Shown: positions 1 through 7,278, counted from the first letter of the stretch. The stretch: DNA of 8,498 bases from JAIVGV01 sp035295985 (GCA_035295985.1 DATHBT010000003.1:1-8498); one strand, 5' to 3'. Notes: a model not told the origin generated them from the letters alone. Numbers and translations are program-made.

Positions 1-150
1 GTCTCTGGTGGCCCGCGCGCGATCCGAAAACGTGTGCCGCGCGCCGCGACGAGGAGAGCCGCCACCGAAACTTTCGTCCGGGACTTCCGCCACGCCGGGC
101 GAACGTCGTCGGACACTATTTTGATGAACCCGCCGCCGAACCGTTTGCTT

Positions 151-2496
151 TCAAAGCGACCGGCCCGGCCTGCCCCGCCTGCGTTGCGGCCTGCGCCGGG
201 CGGGCGGTGTCACATTTTTCTGACTTTTCTGTGGCCCCGGCTCGATCCCGCGCCCCGCACCCGTCTCGTCCGCAAAGCGCACAATCGTGCCCGTCGCGGG
301 ACGCGGCACGGAGACCGCCACGAACGGCGACGTAATGACCTGCGTTGTAACACTGTCGGACGCCGGACGCCGCTCGTTAACACGTACAGCAAGCACAGTG
401 CCATCGCGCCTGATCTCCTCGACCGAGACGCCGTAGCCGCCCGTCGGCTTCTGGCCCTGATAGACGACGATGACGGCCCGCGTGGTGAAATTCACTTCCG
501 GCGCGGGCCGGCCGCCGCCTATCGCCCGCCACACCTGCCGCCAGTCCTCCTCGTTCGAAATGATCTCGACGCGGCGTCCGCCCTCGTAGGCGCTGTATGC
601 GCCGGAGGCGACGACCGAGAACTCTACGACGTTCGTCCGATCATCGGCCGCCTCGCGCCCGCCCGCTCCCGCCAAGTCTCTGCCCGGCCCGGCTGCGTCG
701 CCGAGCAGCGCGAGCCGCACGATTTTGACGGGCGGCATCCCGTGCGAGAGCAGGCGGTCGTGGAACTCTCCCAACCGGAACCCTTCGCCGCGCGCGCGGC
801 GGTAGTCTTCGCGGAGTTTGAGAATCTCCATCTTGCCGAGCGTGTAAACGAGGTAGGTCGGATCGAGCGTGCCGCGCAGGGCCTCACGCTCGGCGTTGGC
901 CCGCTCCATGTAGCCCTCGCGCCGGAAGAAATCGACGCCCTGCTCGTAGGTCATCCCTTCGGCGTGCATCCTGATTCCGACGAGGTAGCGGCACAGTCGC
1001 GTGAGCGCGGCATGCAGTTGCGCGAGGCGCAGCTTGGGGCTTCCGCCCCCGAAGCCTTCGTCGAGCATCATCTGCTCGCAGTAGTGCGCCCACCCCTCGA
1101 CGAAGGAGGCCGAGCCGAAGGCGGCGCGCACGCGCGAAGGCGCGCGGCGCGCGGCGAGAAGCTGGTAGTAGTGGCCGGGGAACGCTTCGTGGATGGAGAC
1201 GATGGGGAGCGCGGAGCGGTTGAAGAAGCTCAGGTGCTCTTCGCGGCGGCGCGCGTCCCAGGCGGGGTCGGGCGGCGTCACGTAGTAGTAGCTCTCGGCC
1301 GCGGCGCGCTCGAAGGGGCCGGGCGCGTCCATCGAGGCGAAGCCGAGGCGGCGGAACGTCGGCGTCTCGGCGACGATGAGGTTCTCTTCGGCAGGCGGCG
1401 TGAGTATCCCGCGCTCGCGGACGAAGGCGCGGATGCGCCCCAGCTCGGCGCGCGTCTCGCCGACGAGACCTTCCGACGACGGGTGCTCGCGCCCCACGGC
1501 GCGCAGCGTCTCGCTCAAGTCCCGGTCGGGCGCGATCTCCTCCGCCACGCGCCGCATCTCCTCCTGCGTGCGGCGCAGCTCGCGCTCGCCCTCTCGCAGC
1601 AGCGCCGGGAGCGGCGCGTCGATCATCTCTTCGTAGAGCAGTTTCTTCCTGAAGTTCTCCGCGCCTATCGCGAAGTCGCCGTTCGAGCGCGGCAGCAGGT
1701 CGCGTTGCAGCCAGTCCGAGTAGGAGCGCAGGGCCGACGTGACCGACTCGACGGCCGCCGCGAACTCCGAGCGGCGCGCGGCCGAGAGCCGTCCGCCGCC
1801 CGCGCGCTCGAACATCTGCGGGACGGCGCGCGAGAAGAAGTCTATCGAGCCTGCGACCTGGCCGACCGCCGTCTCCGTGTAAACGCGCGGCGGGTTCTCA
1901 AGGTTGGCTCGCCCTTCGGCGAGCAGCCTCGCGGCCTGGCGCGCGCGCGCGAGCAGCGCGTCCAGCCGCCGCTCGACCGGCGCGTAGTCACGCTTCAGGA
2001 CGTTGTCGAAGGAGGCGGCGACGAGTCGGCTGTAGATGCCGGGGTCGCGCTGCCACATCCTCACGTCTTCGAGTTCGAGCAGGCGTGCGCGGGCGTGCGA
2101 CGCGAGCCACAGGAAGTCGTAGCGCGACTCGGGCGAGAGCCGCGACTCGTTGACGCGCGCGAGCGCGGCGATCACCCCGCGGAGCCGTCGCGCCTCGGCC
2201 GCGACCGCCTCCCGGCCGCGCGATTCGAGCGCCGCGTCGTACTCGTGCAGCCCGGCGGCCGTCCCCTCGGTCGGGTTAAATGCGTAGTGGCCGCGCAGGT
2301 ACTCCTCCGCGATCTGCGCGACGCGCGCGTCCTGCAACACGGGCGCGGCCGGGGCGGGCGCGCGCCGACGCCGCCTCTGCGCGTTCGTGTCGAGGCCGGT
2401 CGCGGCGAGTTGTAGCGCGGCGAGCAGGCAGCACGCGGCGGCCGTCGTCGCCCTCGCGCGCGCCCGCCTTAAGTTTTTCGGAAGTTCTATTCTCAT
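151..2496 (-). CDS. Exported DUF885-family putative zinc metallopeptidase with C-terminal PrcB-like domain
   Basis: This 781-residue protein has two parts. Residues 1-40 look like a signal peptide: a basic start (KNLRRARAR), a hydrophobic stretch around 18-33, then an Arg-rich and Pro/Ala-rich linker. Residues about 55-600 resemble DUF885, whose members are presumed metallopeptidases. The visible signature is HEAFPGH (436-442), followed by EGWAHYCEQMMLDEG (467-481), which would supply zinc ligands and the catalytic Glu. Residues about 622-742 resemble the PrcB C-terminal domain, a protease-complex accessory domain; its recognisable core is QKPTGGYGVSVEEI (682-695), ending at IVRFAD. The final 38 residues are low-complexity and very basic. 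The start is ATG (the + strand reads CAT at 2494-2496). No Shine-Dalgarno is visible. The gene follows a repeat-filled spacer and probably has its own promoter. The substrate is unknown. DUF885 assignment is strong, PrcB good, peptidase activity inferred. Confidence 0.88.
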   Translation of the reverse strand: MRIELPKNLRRARARATTAAACCLLAALQLAATGLDTNAQRRRRRAPAPAAPVLQDARVAQIAEEYLRGHYAFNPTEGTAAGLHEYDAALESRGREAVAAEARRLRGVIAALARVNESRLSPESRYDFLWLASHARARLLELEDVRMWQRDPGIYSRLVAASFDNVLKRDYAPVERRLDALLARARQAARLLAEGRANLENPPRVYTETAVGQVAGSIDFFSRAVPQMFERAGGGRLSAARRSEFAAAVESVTSALRSYSDWLQRDLLPRSNGDFAIGAENFRKKLLYEEMIDAPLPALLREGERELRRTQEEMRRVAEEIAPDRDLSETLRAVGREHPSSEGLVGETRAELGRIRAFVRERGILTPPAEENLIVAETPTFRRLGFASMDAPGPFERAAAESYYYVTPPDPAWDARRREEHLSFFNRSALPIVSIHEAFPGHYYQLLAARRAPSRVRAAFGSASFVEGWAHYCEQMMLDEGFGGGSPKLRLAQLHAALTRLCRYLVGIRMHAEGMTYEQGVDFFRREGYMERANAEREALRGTLDPTYLVYTLGKMEILKLREDYRRARGEGFRLGEFHDRLLSHGMPPVKIVRLALLGDAAGPGRDLAGAGGREAADDRTNVVEFSVVASGAYSAYEGGRRVEIISNEEDWRQVWRAIGGGRPAPEVNFTTRAVIVVYQGQKPTGGYGVSVEEIRRDGTVLAVRVNERRPASDSVTTQVITSPFVAVSVPRPATGTIVRFADETGAGRGIEPGPQKSQKNVTPPARRRPQRRRGRPGRSL

Positions 2497-2545
2497 CGGA
2501 GGCTCAACAAGTCGGGAGCGGCAGATTCGAGCGGGGAGCGACGTG

Positions 2546-2572
2546 AGAATAACACAGATGAAAAGACGTAAA
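2546..2572 (-). promoter_or_regulatory. Candidate sigma-70-type promoter for the DUF885-PrcB gene
   Basis: Read on the minus strand, an extended -10 (TG-T-TATTCT, with the hexamer at + 2546-2551) is preceded at 15 bp by TTTACG (+ 2567-2572), a 4/6 match to the -35 consensus. It lies about 50 bp upstream of the ATG at 2496, in a locally AT-rich patch of an otherwise GC-rich window. The spacing is short and the -35 overlaps a heptad repeat tract, so this is only a candidate. Confidence 0.3.
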
Positions 2573-2587
2573 TCGTGAATCGTGAAA
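2567..2587 (+). repeat. Short heptad tandem tract, CGTGAAT-type, three units
   Basis: Three consecutive 7-bp units read CGTAAAT, CGTGAAT and CGTGAAA on the + strand. The tract runs directly into the left arm of the larger inverted repeat that starts at 2582. It differs in sequence from the neighbouring TGTTAGC heptads but has the same period. It is too short for statistical certainty by eye. Confidence 0.5.
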
Positions 2588-2710
2588 TGAAGCTGTTAGC
2601 TGTTAGCTGTTAGCTGTTAGCCGGAAGGAGACGGCGCTCGCTTTCGCGCCCGGCTCGGGTTCTCGGTTTTGCTAACAGCTAAAAGCTAACAGCTAACAGC
2701 TTCATTTCAC
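2582..2710. repeat. 129-bp heptad-based inverted repeat element (40-bp arms)
   Basis: The left arm (2582-2621) and right arm (2671-2710) are reverse complements at 39 of 40 positions, separated by a 49-bp GC-rich centre. Each arm begins with GTGAAATGAAG. The rest of the left arm consists of four head-to-tail copies of TGTTAGC, and the right arm carries the inverse heptads with one substitution. The right arm covers the stop codon (2707-2709) of the upstream membrane-protein gene. The RNA would fold into a very long hairpin, which could separate the two transcription units or stabilise the upstream message. There is no clear U-run after the stem on the minus strand, so it is not a classical intrinsic terminator. 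A related copy lies at 8129-8249. Confidence 0.9.
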
Positions 2711-3441
2711 TTTCTGGGATCGATGCGCTCGTCGAGGAAGCGGGTCGCGTCGGCGAGGGGCGCGAGGCGGTGCTGCTGGCCGTTCCAGACCTTGACCATC
2801 GAGTAGATGAGGAAGGCGGTCGAGGCGAGCGAGAAGAGGACGGCCCCGGCGCGTACGCCGCCGATGCCGCCGAGCATGCCGAGCACGAAGCCGACGGCCA
2901 GTATGACCAGGTGCAGCCCCATAGCCTGCGCGGCGTGGTAGCGCGTGCGCGCCTCGGAGCGTGGCACGAGCAGCAGTTCGATGATGGAGACGACGAGGCC
3001 GATGTAGAAGGGCGCGTAGGCCGCTACGTTGGCGTAGCGTTCGGGGATGCCGAGGCCGGCGATGTTGTGCTCCGGCGCGAACGGGCGCGCGCCGTGCAGC
3101 CCGTGCGGCGGCTGCGCGTGCGCGGCGGGCGGCGCGTAAGTCTGCTGCGCGGGCGGCGGCTGGTACGGGGGCGGGACGAAGACCGAGGGGTACGACTGCG
3201 GGATGGCGTCGTCGATGCGTCGCGTCGGGGCTTCCGAGTCCGGCGCGTAGCGCGGGTCGGGCGCATAGCGCGGCGGCGGCGAACCGGCGGGATCGATCCT
3301 GCGCGTCTTGCCGCCGATCTGCCCCGTCAGTCCGGTGTCATCGACGGGCCGCGTCGGCCCTTCCGTCCAGACCTCCGAAGTCTTGCGGACGTACTCCGGG
3401 TCGAGCGGATCGGTGTCGTACTTGCTCCTCTTCTCAGGCAT
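2707..3441 (-). CDS. Proline-rich membrane protein with C-terminal DUF4870/Tic20-like domain
   Basis: The 244-residue protein has a long disordered N-terminal half (about 1-125). This half is rich in Pro, Ala, Tyr and charged residues and contains TRPVDD (30-35), TRRIDP (46-51), TRRIDD (73-78) and a doubled RYAPD (58-62, 64-68). The C-terminal half has three predicted membrane segments (about 138-159, 173-193 and 196-217). The loop RSEARTRYHAAQAMGLH (161-177) matches the usual 'RxHAxQA' region of small DUF4870/Tic20-like membrane proteins. The biochemical function of that family is not established. The gene starts at ATG (3441) without a clear ribosome binding site, 45 bp after the JAMM protease gene, and may be co-transcribed with it. 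Its stop codon sits inside the 2582-2710 inverted repeat. Topology is well supported; family assignment is moderate. Confidence 0.8.
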   Translation of the reverse strand: MPEKRSKYDTDPLDPEYVRKTSEVWTEGPTRPVDDTGLTGQIGGKTRRIDPAGSPPPRYAPDPRYAPDSEAPTRRIDDAIPQSYPSVFVPPPYQPPPAQQTYAPPAAHAQPPHGLHGARPFAPEHNIAGLGIPERYANVAAYAPFYIGLVVSIIELLLVPRSEARTRYHAAQAMGLHLVILAVGFVLGMLGGIGGVRAGAVLFSLASTAFLIYSMVKVWNGQQHRLAPLADATRFLDERIDPRK

Positions 3442-3486
3442 ACGGAAAAGTTTTACGCGCGACTCGTGCCCCGTGTTCGCCCCATT

Positions 3487-3909
3487 CTACTCCTCACGGA
3501 TTTCGTATTCCACCCCTTCCCACCGCCGCTCCGCCTCGTACAGACGAAACGCGCGAACGACCGGCTCACCCGCAGCGAAGCCCACGATCAGGTGGACGGC
3601 CTGCGGGTAATAGGCCATCCGCACGTCGCGCTCCGAAGGCGCGGGGTCGGCCGAGCGGGGGTGCGAGTGGTAGATGCCCAATAACCCCTCGCCGCGCTCG
3701 CGCATCAGCCGCTGCGCCGCGAACAAGTCGCGCGGCGCGGCCTCGTACGCGACGAGCGGATCGTCGGCGACGTTCGTCAGACGGTAGATCGAGCGCGCCG
3801 CGCCCGCCGCCCCGCCCGCCAGCCCGCAGCATTCGGCGGGCCTCGCCTCGCGCGCGTGCGCGCAAATCTCCTCGAACGCGGCCCGGCTGATCTTTAAAGT
3901 CTCGCTCAA
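3487..3909 (-). CDS. JAMM/MPN-domain (M67 family) zinc metalloprotease
   Basis: The 140-residue single-domain protein carries the full JAMM signature: Glu26 in AECCGL, then H81-S-H83-P, and S92 and D95 in PAPSERD. His81, His83 and Asp95 are the expected zinc ligands and Glu26 the catalytic base. Stand-alone prokaryotic JAMM proteins of this size cleave isopeptide or peptide bonds, typically releasing ubiquitin-like sulfur-carrier proteins, as in desampylases and Mec-type cysteine-synthesis enzymes. The substrate here is unknown, since no ThiS/MoaD-like carrier or E1-like gene is in the window. The start is TTG: the + strand reads CAA at 3907-3909, and no in-frame ATG or GTG lies just upstream. 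No convincing Shine-Dalgarno is seen. It follows aspS after 134 bp and precedes the membrane-protein gene by 45 bp. The family is certain from the motif; the exact start is less so. Confidence 0.9.
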   Translation of the reverse strand: MSETLKISRAAFEEICAHAREARPAECCGLAGGAAGAARSIYRLTNVADDPLVAYEAAPRDLFAAQRLMRERGEGLLGIYHSHPRSADPAPSERDVRMAYYPQAVHLIVGFAAGEPVVRAFRLYEAERRWEGVEYEIREE

Positions 3910-3911
3910 CT

Positions 3912-3937
3912 GGATTGCGGATTGGAAAGCGGAATGA
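3912..3937 (+). repeat. Degenerate heptad tract, GGATTGC-type, beside the JAMM gene start
   Basis: The + strand shows GGATTGC, GGATTGG, a shortened AAAGC and GGAATGA in succession, an approximately 7-bp periodic tract directly upstream of the TTG start of the JAMM gene. It is short and imperfect. It is noted because two other heptad families occur in the spacers of this window. Confidence 0.35.
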
Positions 3938-4043
3938 GAGCCGCGGGGAAGGGCCGACGCGGAGAACGCTCGAAGAGAAAGCCTGCCCCTCGCGCGTCGC
4001 CCCCGCCACGGCCCCGCGCCACACGAACCCGCTGTCCCGCGCC

Positions 4044-5864
4044 TCAGTCTTCGACGACGCGGACGCGAAGCTCGCGGAGCAGTTCGTCGTCCACCTCGCC
4101 CGGCGCTTCGATCATCAGGTCGGCGGCGGAGGCCGTCTTGGGGAAGGCCATCACGTCGCGGATGTTGTCCGTAGGGACGAGCACCATCAGCAGCCGCTCG
4201 ATGCCGGAGGCGATGCCGCCGTGCGGCGGCGTGCCGTATTCAAGGGCTTCGAGGAAGAAGCCGAAGCGGCGGCGCGCGGTCTCCTCGTCCATGCCGAGCG
4301 CGCGGAAGATGAGCCGCTGCACGTCGCGCCGGTGAATGCGGATCGAGCCGCCCGCCACTTCGACGCCGTTGATGACCGTGTCGTAAGCCTTCGCGCGAAG
4401 CCCGCCGAGCAGGCGCGTCTCGCCGCCTTCGAGCGCGCGCTCAAGGAGTGGCAGATCGTCGTCGAGCGGCGAGGTGAACGGGTGGTGCATCGAGTAGTAG
4501 CGCCCGTCCGTCTCGTTGAACTCGAACATCGGGAACTCCGTCACCCACAGCGGCTCGAAAACATTTTCGGGGATCAACTTCTCGCGCCGCGCCAGTTCGA
4601 CGCGCAGCGCGCCGAGCGACGCCGCGACGGTCTTGGCCTTGCCCGCGACGACGAGCACCGCGTCGCCCTTCTGCGCGCCCGCCGCCTCCGCCATCCGCGT
4701 CACGGCCTCCGCGCCTAATGCTTTAAGCAGGGATGAAGAGATTTCGTCCCCGAGCTTCACCCACGCGAGCGCCCCCGCGCCGTAGCGTTTGACGAACTCC
4801 TGCAACTCGTCCAACTGCTTGCGTGAACTCGCTGCACCGCCCGCGACTGCGATTCCCTTCACCTCACCGCCCGCTTCGAGCGCGGAGGCGAAGGGCGCGA
4901 AGGTCGTCCCTTCGAGCGCGGGCGAGAGGTCTCGGAGTTCCATCCCGAAGCGCAGGTCTGGCTTGTCCGACCCGTAGCGGCGCATCGCCTCGGCGTAAGT
5001 CAGGCGCGGGAACGGTACGGGCAGCTCGACGCCGAGCGTGTTGCGGAAGACGCGCGCGAACAAGCCTTCGACGAGCGAGTAGATGGTCTCAAGCGTAGGG
5101 AAGCTCAACTCAACGTCTAACTGCGTGAACTCGGGCTGGCGGTCGGCGCGGAGGTCTTCGTCGCGGAAGCAGCGCGCGATCTGGTAGTAGCGATCCAGCC
5201 CCGCGATCATGCAGAGCTGCTTGAACAGTTGGGGCGACTGCGGCAGCGCGTAAAACCTCCCGGCGTGCAGGCGCGACGGCACGACGTAGTCGCGCGCGCC
5301 TTCGGGCGTTGACTTGATCAGGATCGGCGTCTCGATCTCCGTAAAATTCTGCTCGTCCATGTAGCGGCGAATCTCGCCGACCGCCTTAGCCCTCAGGCGC
5401 AAATTCGACTGCAACTGCGGGCGGCGCAGATCGAGGTAGCGGTATTTCAGGCGCACGTCCTCGGCGGCCAGCGACTCGGGGCCGACGACCTCCAACTGGA
5501 AGGGCGTGGTGCGCGCGTCGTTCAGAATCCACAGCTCGCGCGCCTGCACCTCAACGTCGCCGGTCGCGAGCTTCGGGTTGCGCGCCGCCTCGTCGCGACG
5601 GACGACCTCGCCGCGCACGGCGACGACGTACTCGCCGCGCGGCGCTTTCGCCTTGGCGTGCGCCTCGGGCGCGGCCTCCTCGTCGAAGACGACCTGCGTA
5701 AGCCCGTCGCGGTCGCGCAGGTCGAAGAAGGTGAGCGGCCCGAAGTCGCGCCGCCGCGCCACCCAGCCCATCAGCACGACCTCGCGGCCGGCGTCCTCCG
5801 CGCGCAGCTCGCCGCACGTGTGCGTCCGCTGCAAGTCTCCCAGGTTGTCGAGAGCCGTTGACAC
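4044..5864 (-). CDS. aspS: Aspartyl-tRNA synthetase, bacterial type
   Basis: This cytoplasmic class II synthetase activates aspartate with ATP and charges tRNA-Asp. At 606 residues it has the normal bacterial length. An N-terminal OB-fold anticodon-binding domain (about 15-110) contains GWVARRRDFGPLTFFDLRDRDG. It is followed by catalytic motif 1 (about 163-182), motif 2 (FRDEDLRADRQPEFTQLDVE, 233-252), the bacterial GAD insertion (about 310-430) and motif 3 (GGIASGIERLLMVL, 549-562). The start is GTG (+ CAC at 5862-5864), supported by AGAAGGA just upstream. Only 10 nt separate it from the hisS stop, so the Shine-Dalgarno overlaps the end of hisS and the two are probably co-translated from one mRNA. 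At the position where discriminating AspRS usually have Leu and non-discriminating forms His, this protein has Phe41, so tRNA specificity cannot be read off. Identification is firm. Confidence 0.98.
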   Translation of the reverse strand: MSTALDNLGDLQRTHTCGELRAEDAGREVVLMGWVARRRDFGPLTFFDLRDRDGLTQVVFDEEAAPEAHAKAKAPRGEYVVAVRGEVVRRDEAARNPKLATGDVEVQARELWILNDARTTPFQLEVVGPESLAAEDVRLKYRYLDLRRPQLQSNLRLRAKAVGEIRRYMDEQNFTEIETPILIKSTPEGARDYVVPSRLHAGRFYALPQSPQLFKQLCMIAGLDRYYQIARCFRDEDLRADRQPEFTQLDVELSFPTLETIYSLVEGLFARVFRNTLGVELPVPFPRLTYAEAMRRYGSDKPDLRFGMELRDLSPALEGTTFAPFASALEAGGEVKGIAVAGGAASSRKQLDELQEFVKRYGAGALAWVKLGDEISSSLLKALGAEAVTRMAEAAGAQKGDAVLVVAGKAKTVAASLGALRVELARREKLIPENVFEPLWVTEFPMFEFNETDGRYYSMHHPFTSPLDDDLPLLERALEGGETRLLGGLRAKAYDTVINGVEVAGGSIRIHRRDVQRLIFRALGMDEETARRRFGFFLEALEYGTPPHGGIASGIERLLMVLVPTDNIRDVMAFPKTASAADLMIEAPGEVDDELLRELRVRVVED

Positions 5865-5868
5865 GATT

Positions 5869-5875
5869 TCCTTCT
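5869..5875 (-). promoter_or_regulatory. Shine-Dalgarno site that fixes the GTG start of aspS
   Basis: On the minus strand AGAAGGA precedes the GTG start, with four bases between the AAGGA core and GTG. It overlaps the last codon region of hisS. It is the clearest ribosome binding site in the window and supports GTG over any downstream start. Confidence 0.7.
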
Positions 5876-7278
5876 CAGCCTTTACCTAAACTCTCAAGCA
5901 CCGCCGCGGCAGCCTCCGCGCGTTCGACGCTGCGCTGTTGGGCCGTCCGCAAATCTTTGAGCGCGACCTTGCCACTGGCGCGCTCCTCCGGCCCGACGAC
6001 GACGACGAACGCGATCCCGCGCGCCGCTGCGTACTTGAACTGCCCGCCCACCTTGCCGCGCGCTTCCGGGTAAACGTCAACGCGCAGGCCGGAAGCACGC
6101 AACTCGCGCGCTAGCGCGAGCGCATCGCCGGTCGAGTCTTCATCCCACAGCGTCACAAGCACGTCGGCCGGCGTCTCGACCAGGTCGGCCGGGAACATCT
6201 CGCGCTCCGTCATCACGACGACGATGCGCTCAAGGCCGAGCGAGAAGCCGCACGCCGGGACTTCGCGGCCCGAAAACATCCCGACGAGGTTGTCATAGCG
6301 CCCGCCGCCGCCGAGGCTTCCCGAAAGATCGGGCACGTTGATCTCCATGATCGCGCCGGTGTAGTACGACAGTCCCCGCGCGAGACTCGGATCGAGTTTG
6401 ATCCGCGCGCCCGCGCCCGCGGCTTCTGAGAGTCGCAGAATCTGTCGCAGGTTTTCGACGCCGGCCGCGCCGCGCTCGTGCGGCCCGACGAATTCGAGCA
6501 GGCGGCCCAGCACGGCGTCGTTGAAGGCCGCGCTCTGCTTCTCGGCGTCCTCGTCCGCGACGATCTCGGCGGAGCGTTCGAGGGCGGCCAGCCCGTCGAA
6601 GAAGCGCAGGAGCATCACGCCGGCCTCGTCCGAGATGCCGCGCGACGCGAACTCCTTCGCCACGCCCTCGGCCCCGATCTTGTCCAGCTTGTCGAGCGCG
6701 GTCAGCGCGTCGGCGTGCTTCTCTGCCGCGACGCCCGCGCGCTCAAGCACGCCAGCCAGCGCCTCGCGGTGGTTGAGGCGAATGACGAAGTTATTGAACC
6801 CGAGTCGCGTCAGCGCGTCCGCGGCGGCGGCGCACAGCTCTGCCTCGACGACCGGCGAGCGCGAGCCGACCGCGTCAACGTCGCACTGGTAAAACTCGCG
6901 GAAGCGCCCGCGCGCGGGCCTGTCCGCCCGCCAGACGGGCTGTATCTGGTAACGCTTGAAGAACTTCGGCAGCCTCTCGCCGTACTCGGCGACGACGCGC
7001 GCGAGCGGCACCGTCAGGTCGTAGCGCAGGGCGAGGTCTGCTTCTCCCGTGCGCTCGTGCTCGCCGCGCTTGAGGATTTTGAAGATTAGCTGGTTCCCCT
7101 CCTCGCCGTACTTCCCCAGAAGCGTCTCGATGTTCTCGACCGCCGGAGTCTCCAAAGGCTCGAAGCCGTAACGCTCATAGACCTCGCGGATACGGCGGAT
7201 CACGTACTCGCGCCGCCGCACGTCCGCCGGCAGGAAGTCGCGCATCCCGCGCGCAGGCTGTGTTTTCGTCGAAGGCAT
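5875..7278 (-). CDS. hisS: Histidyl-tRNA synthetase
   Basis: This cytoplasmic class II synthetase activates histidine and charges tRNA-His. The 467 residues begin with the typical GMRDFLP (11-17). Motif 2 spans about 107-135 (FKRYQIQPVWRADRPARGRF, then REFYQCDVD). The HisRS-specific elements are RGLSYYTG (301-308, the HisA loop) and SLGGGGRYDNLVG (321-333). Motif 3 is CGFSLGLERI (343-352), and the C-terminal anticodon-binding domain covers about 370-460. RGLSYYTG in place of the more common RGLDYYT, together with the longer region between motif 2 and the HisA loop, resembles the Bacteroidetes/eukaryote-like branch more than E. coli HisRS; this is inference. The ATG start at 7278 lies 15 nt after the carbonic anhydrase stop, and aspS starts 10 nt after the hisS stop, so it is the middle gene of a three-gene operon. 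The pairing hisS-aspS is common in bacteria. Confidence 0.98.
   Translation of the reverse strand: MPSTKTQPARGMRDFLPADVRRREYVIRRIREVYERYGFEPLETPAVENIETLLGKYGEEGNQLIFKILKRGEHERTGEADLALRYDLTVPLARVVAEYGERLPKFFKRYQIQPVWRADRPARGRFREFYQCDVDAVGSRSPVVEAELCAAAADALTRLGFNNFVIRLNHREALAGVLERAGVAAEKHADALTALDKLDKIGAEGVAKEFASRGISDEAGVMLLRFFDGLAALERSAEIVADEDAEKQSAAFNDAVLGRLLEFVGPHERGAAGVENLRQILRLSEAAGAGARIKLDPSLARGLSYYTGAIMEINVPDLSGSLGGGGRYDNLVGMFSGREVPACGFSLGLERIVVVMTEREMFPADLVETPADVLVTLWDEDSTGDALALARELRASGLRVDVYPEARGKVGGQFKYAAARGIAFVVVVGPEERASGKVALKDLRTAQQRSVERAEAAAAVLESLGKG

Noticed and set aside
1..93. Possible minus-strand coding start (GTG at 93-91) open to the left edge
   Set aside because: About 31 codons with no Shine-Dalgarno and no recognisable sequence. 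An open frame of this length is expected by chance at this GC content.
34..2415. A very long open frame on the + strand antisense to the DUF885-PrcB gene (about 790 codons)
   Set aside because: The minus-strand frame has recognisable domains, a signal peptide and catalytic motifs. The + frame is Arg/Ala/Glu-rich with no motif and is explained by high GC leaving few stop codons in the complementary frame.
2582..2710. Interpretation of the inverted repeat as a CRISPR array
   Set aside because: The repeats are contiguous 7-bp units without spacers, and the second arm is their inverse. No cas genes are present.
3910..4043. Search for a terminator or RNA gene in the 134-bp aspS-JAMM spacer
   Set aside because: I see no stem followed by a U-run on the minus strand and no tRNA-like fold, only GC-rich sequence and the short heptad-like tract.
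2770..4718. Other long antisense or overlapping open frames opposite the membrane-protein, JAMM and aspS genes
   Set aside because: They have the same high-GC shadow character, no family resemblance and no ribosome binding sites. They overlap genes with clear identities.
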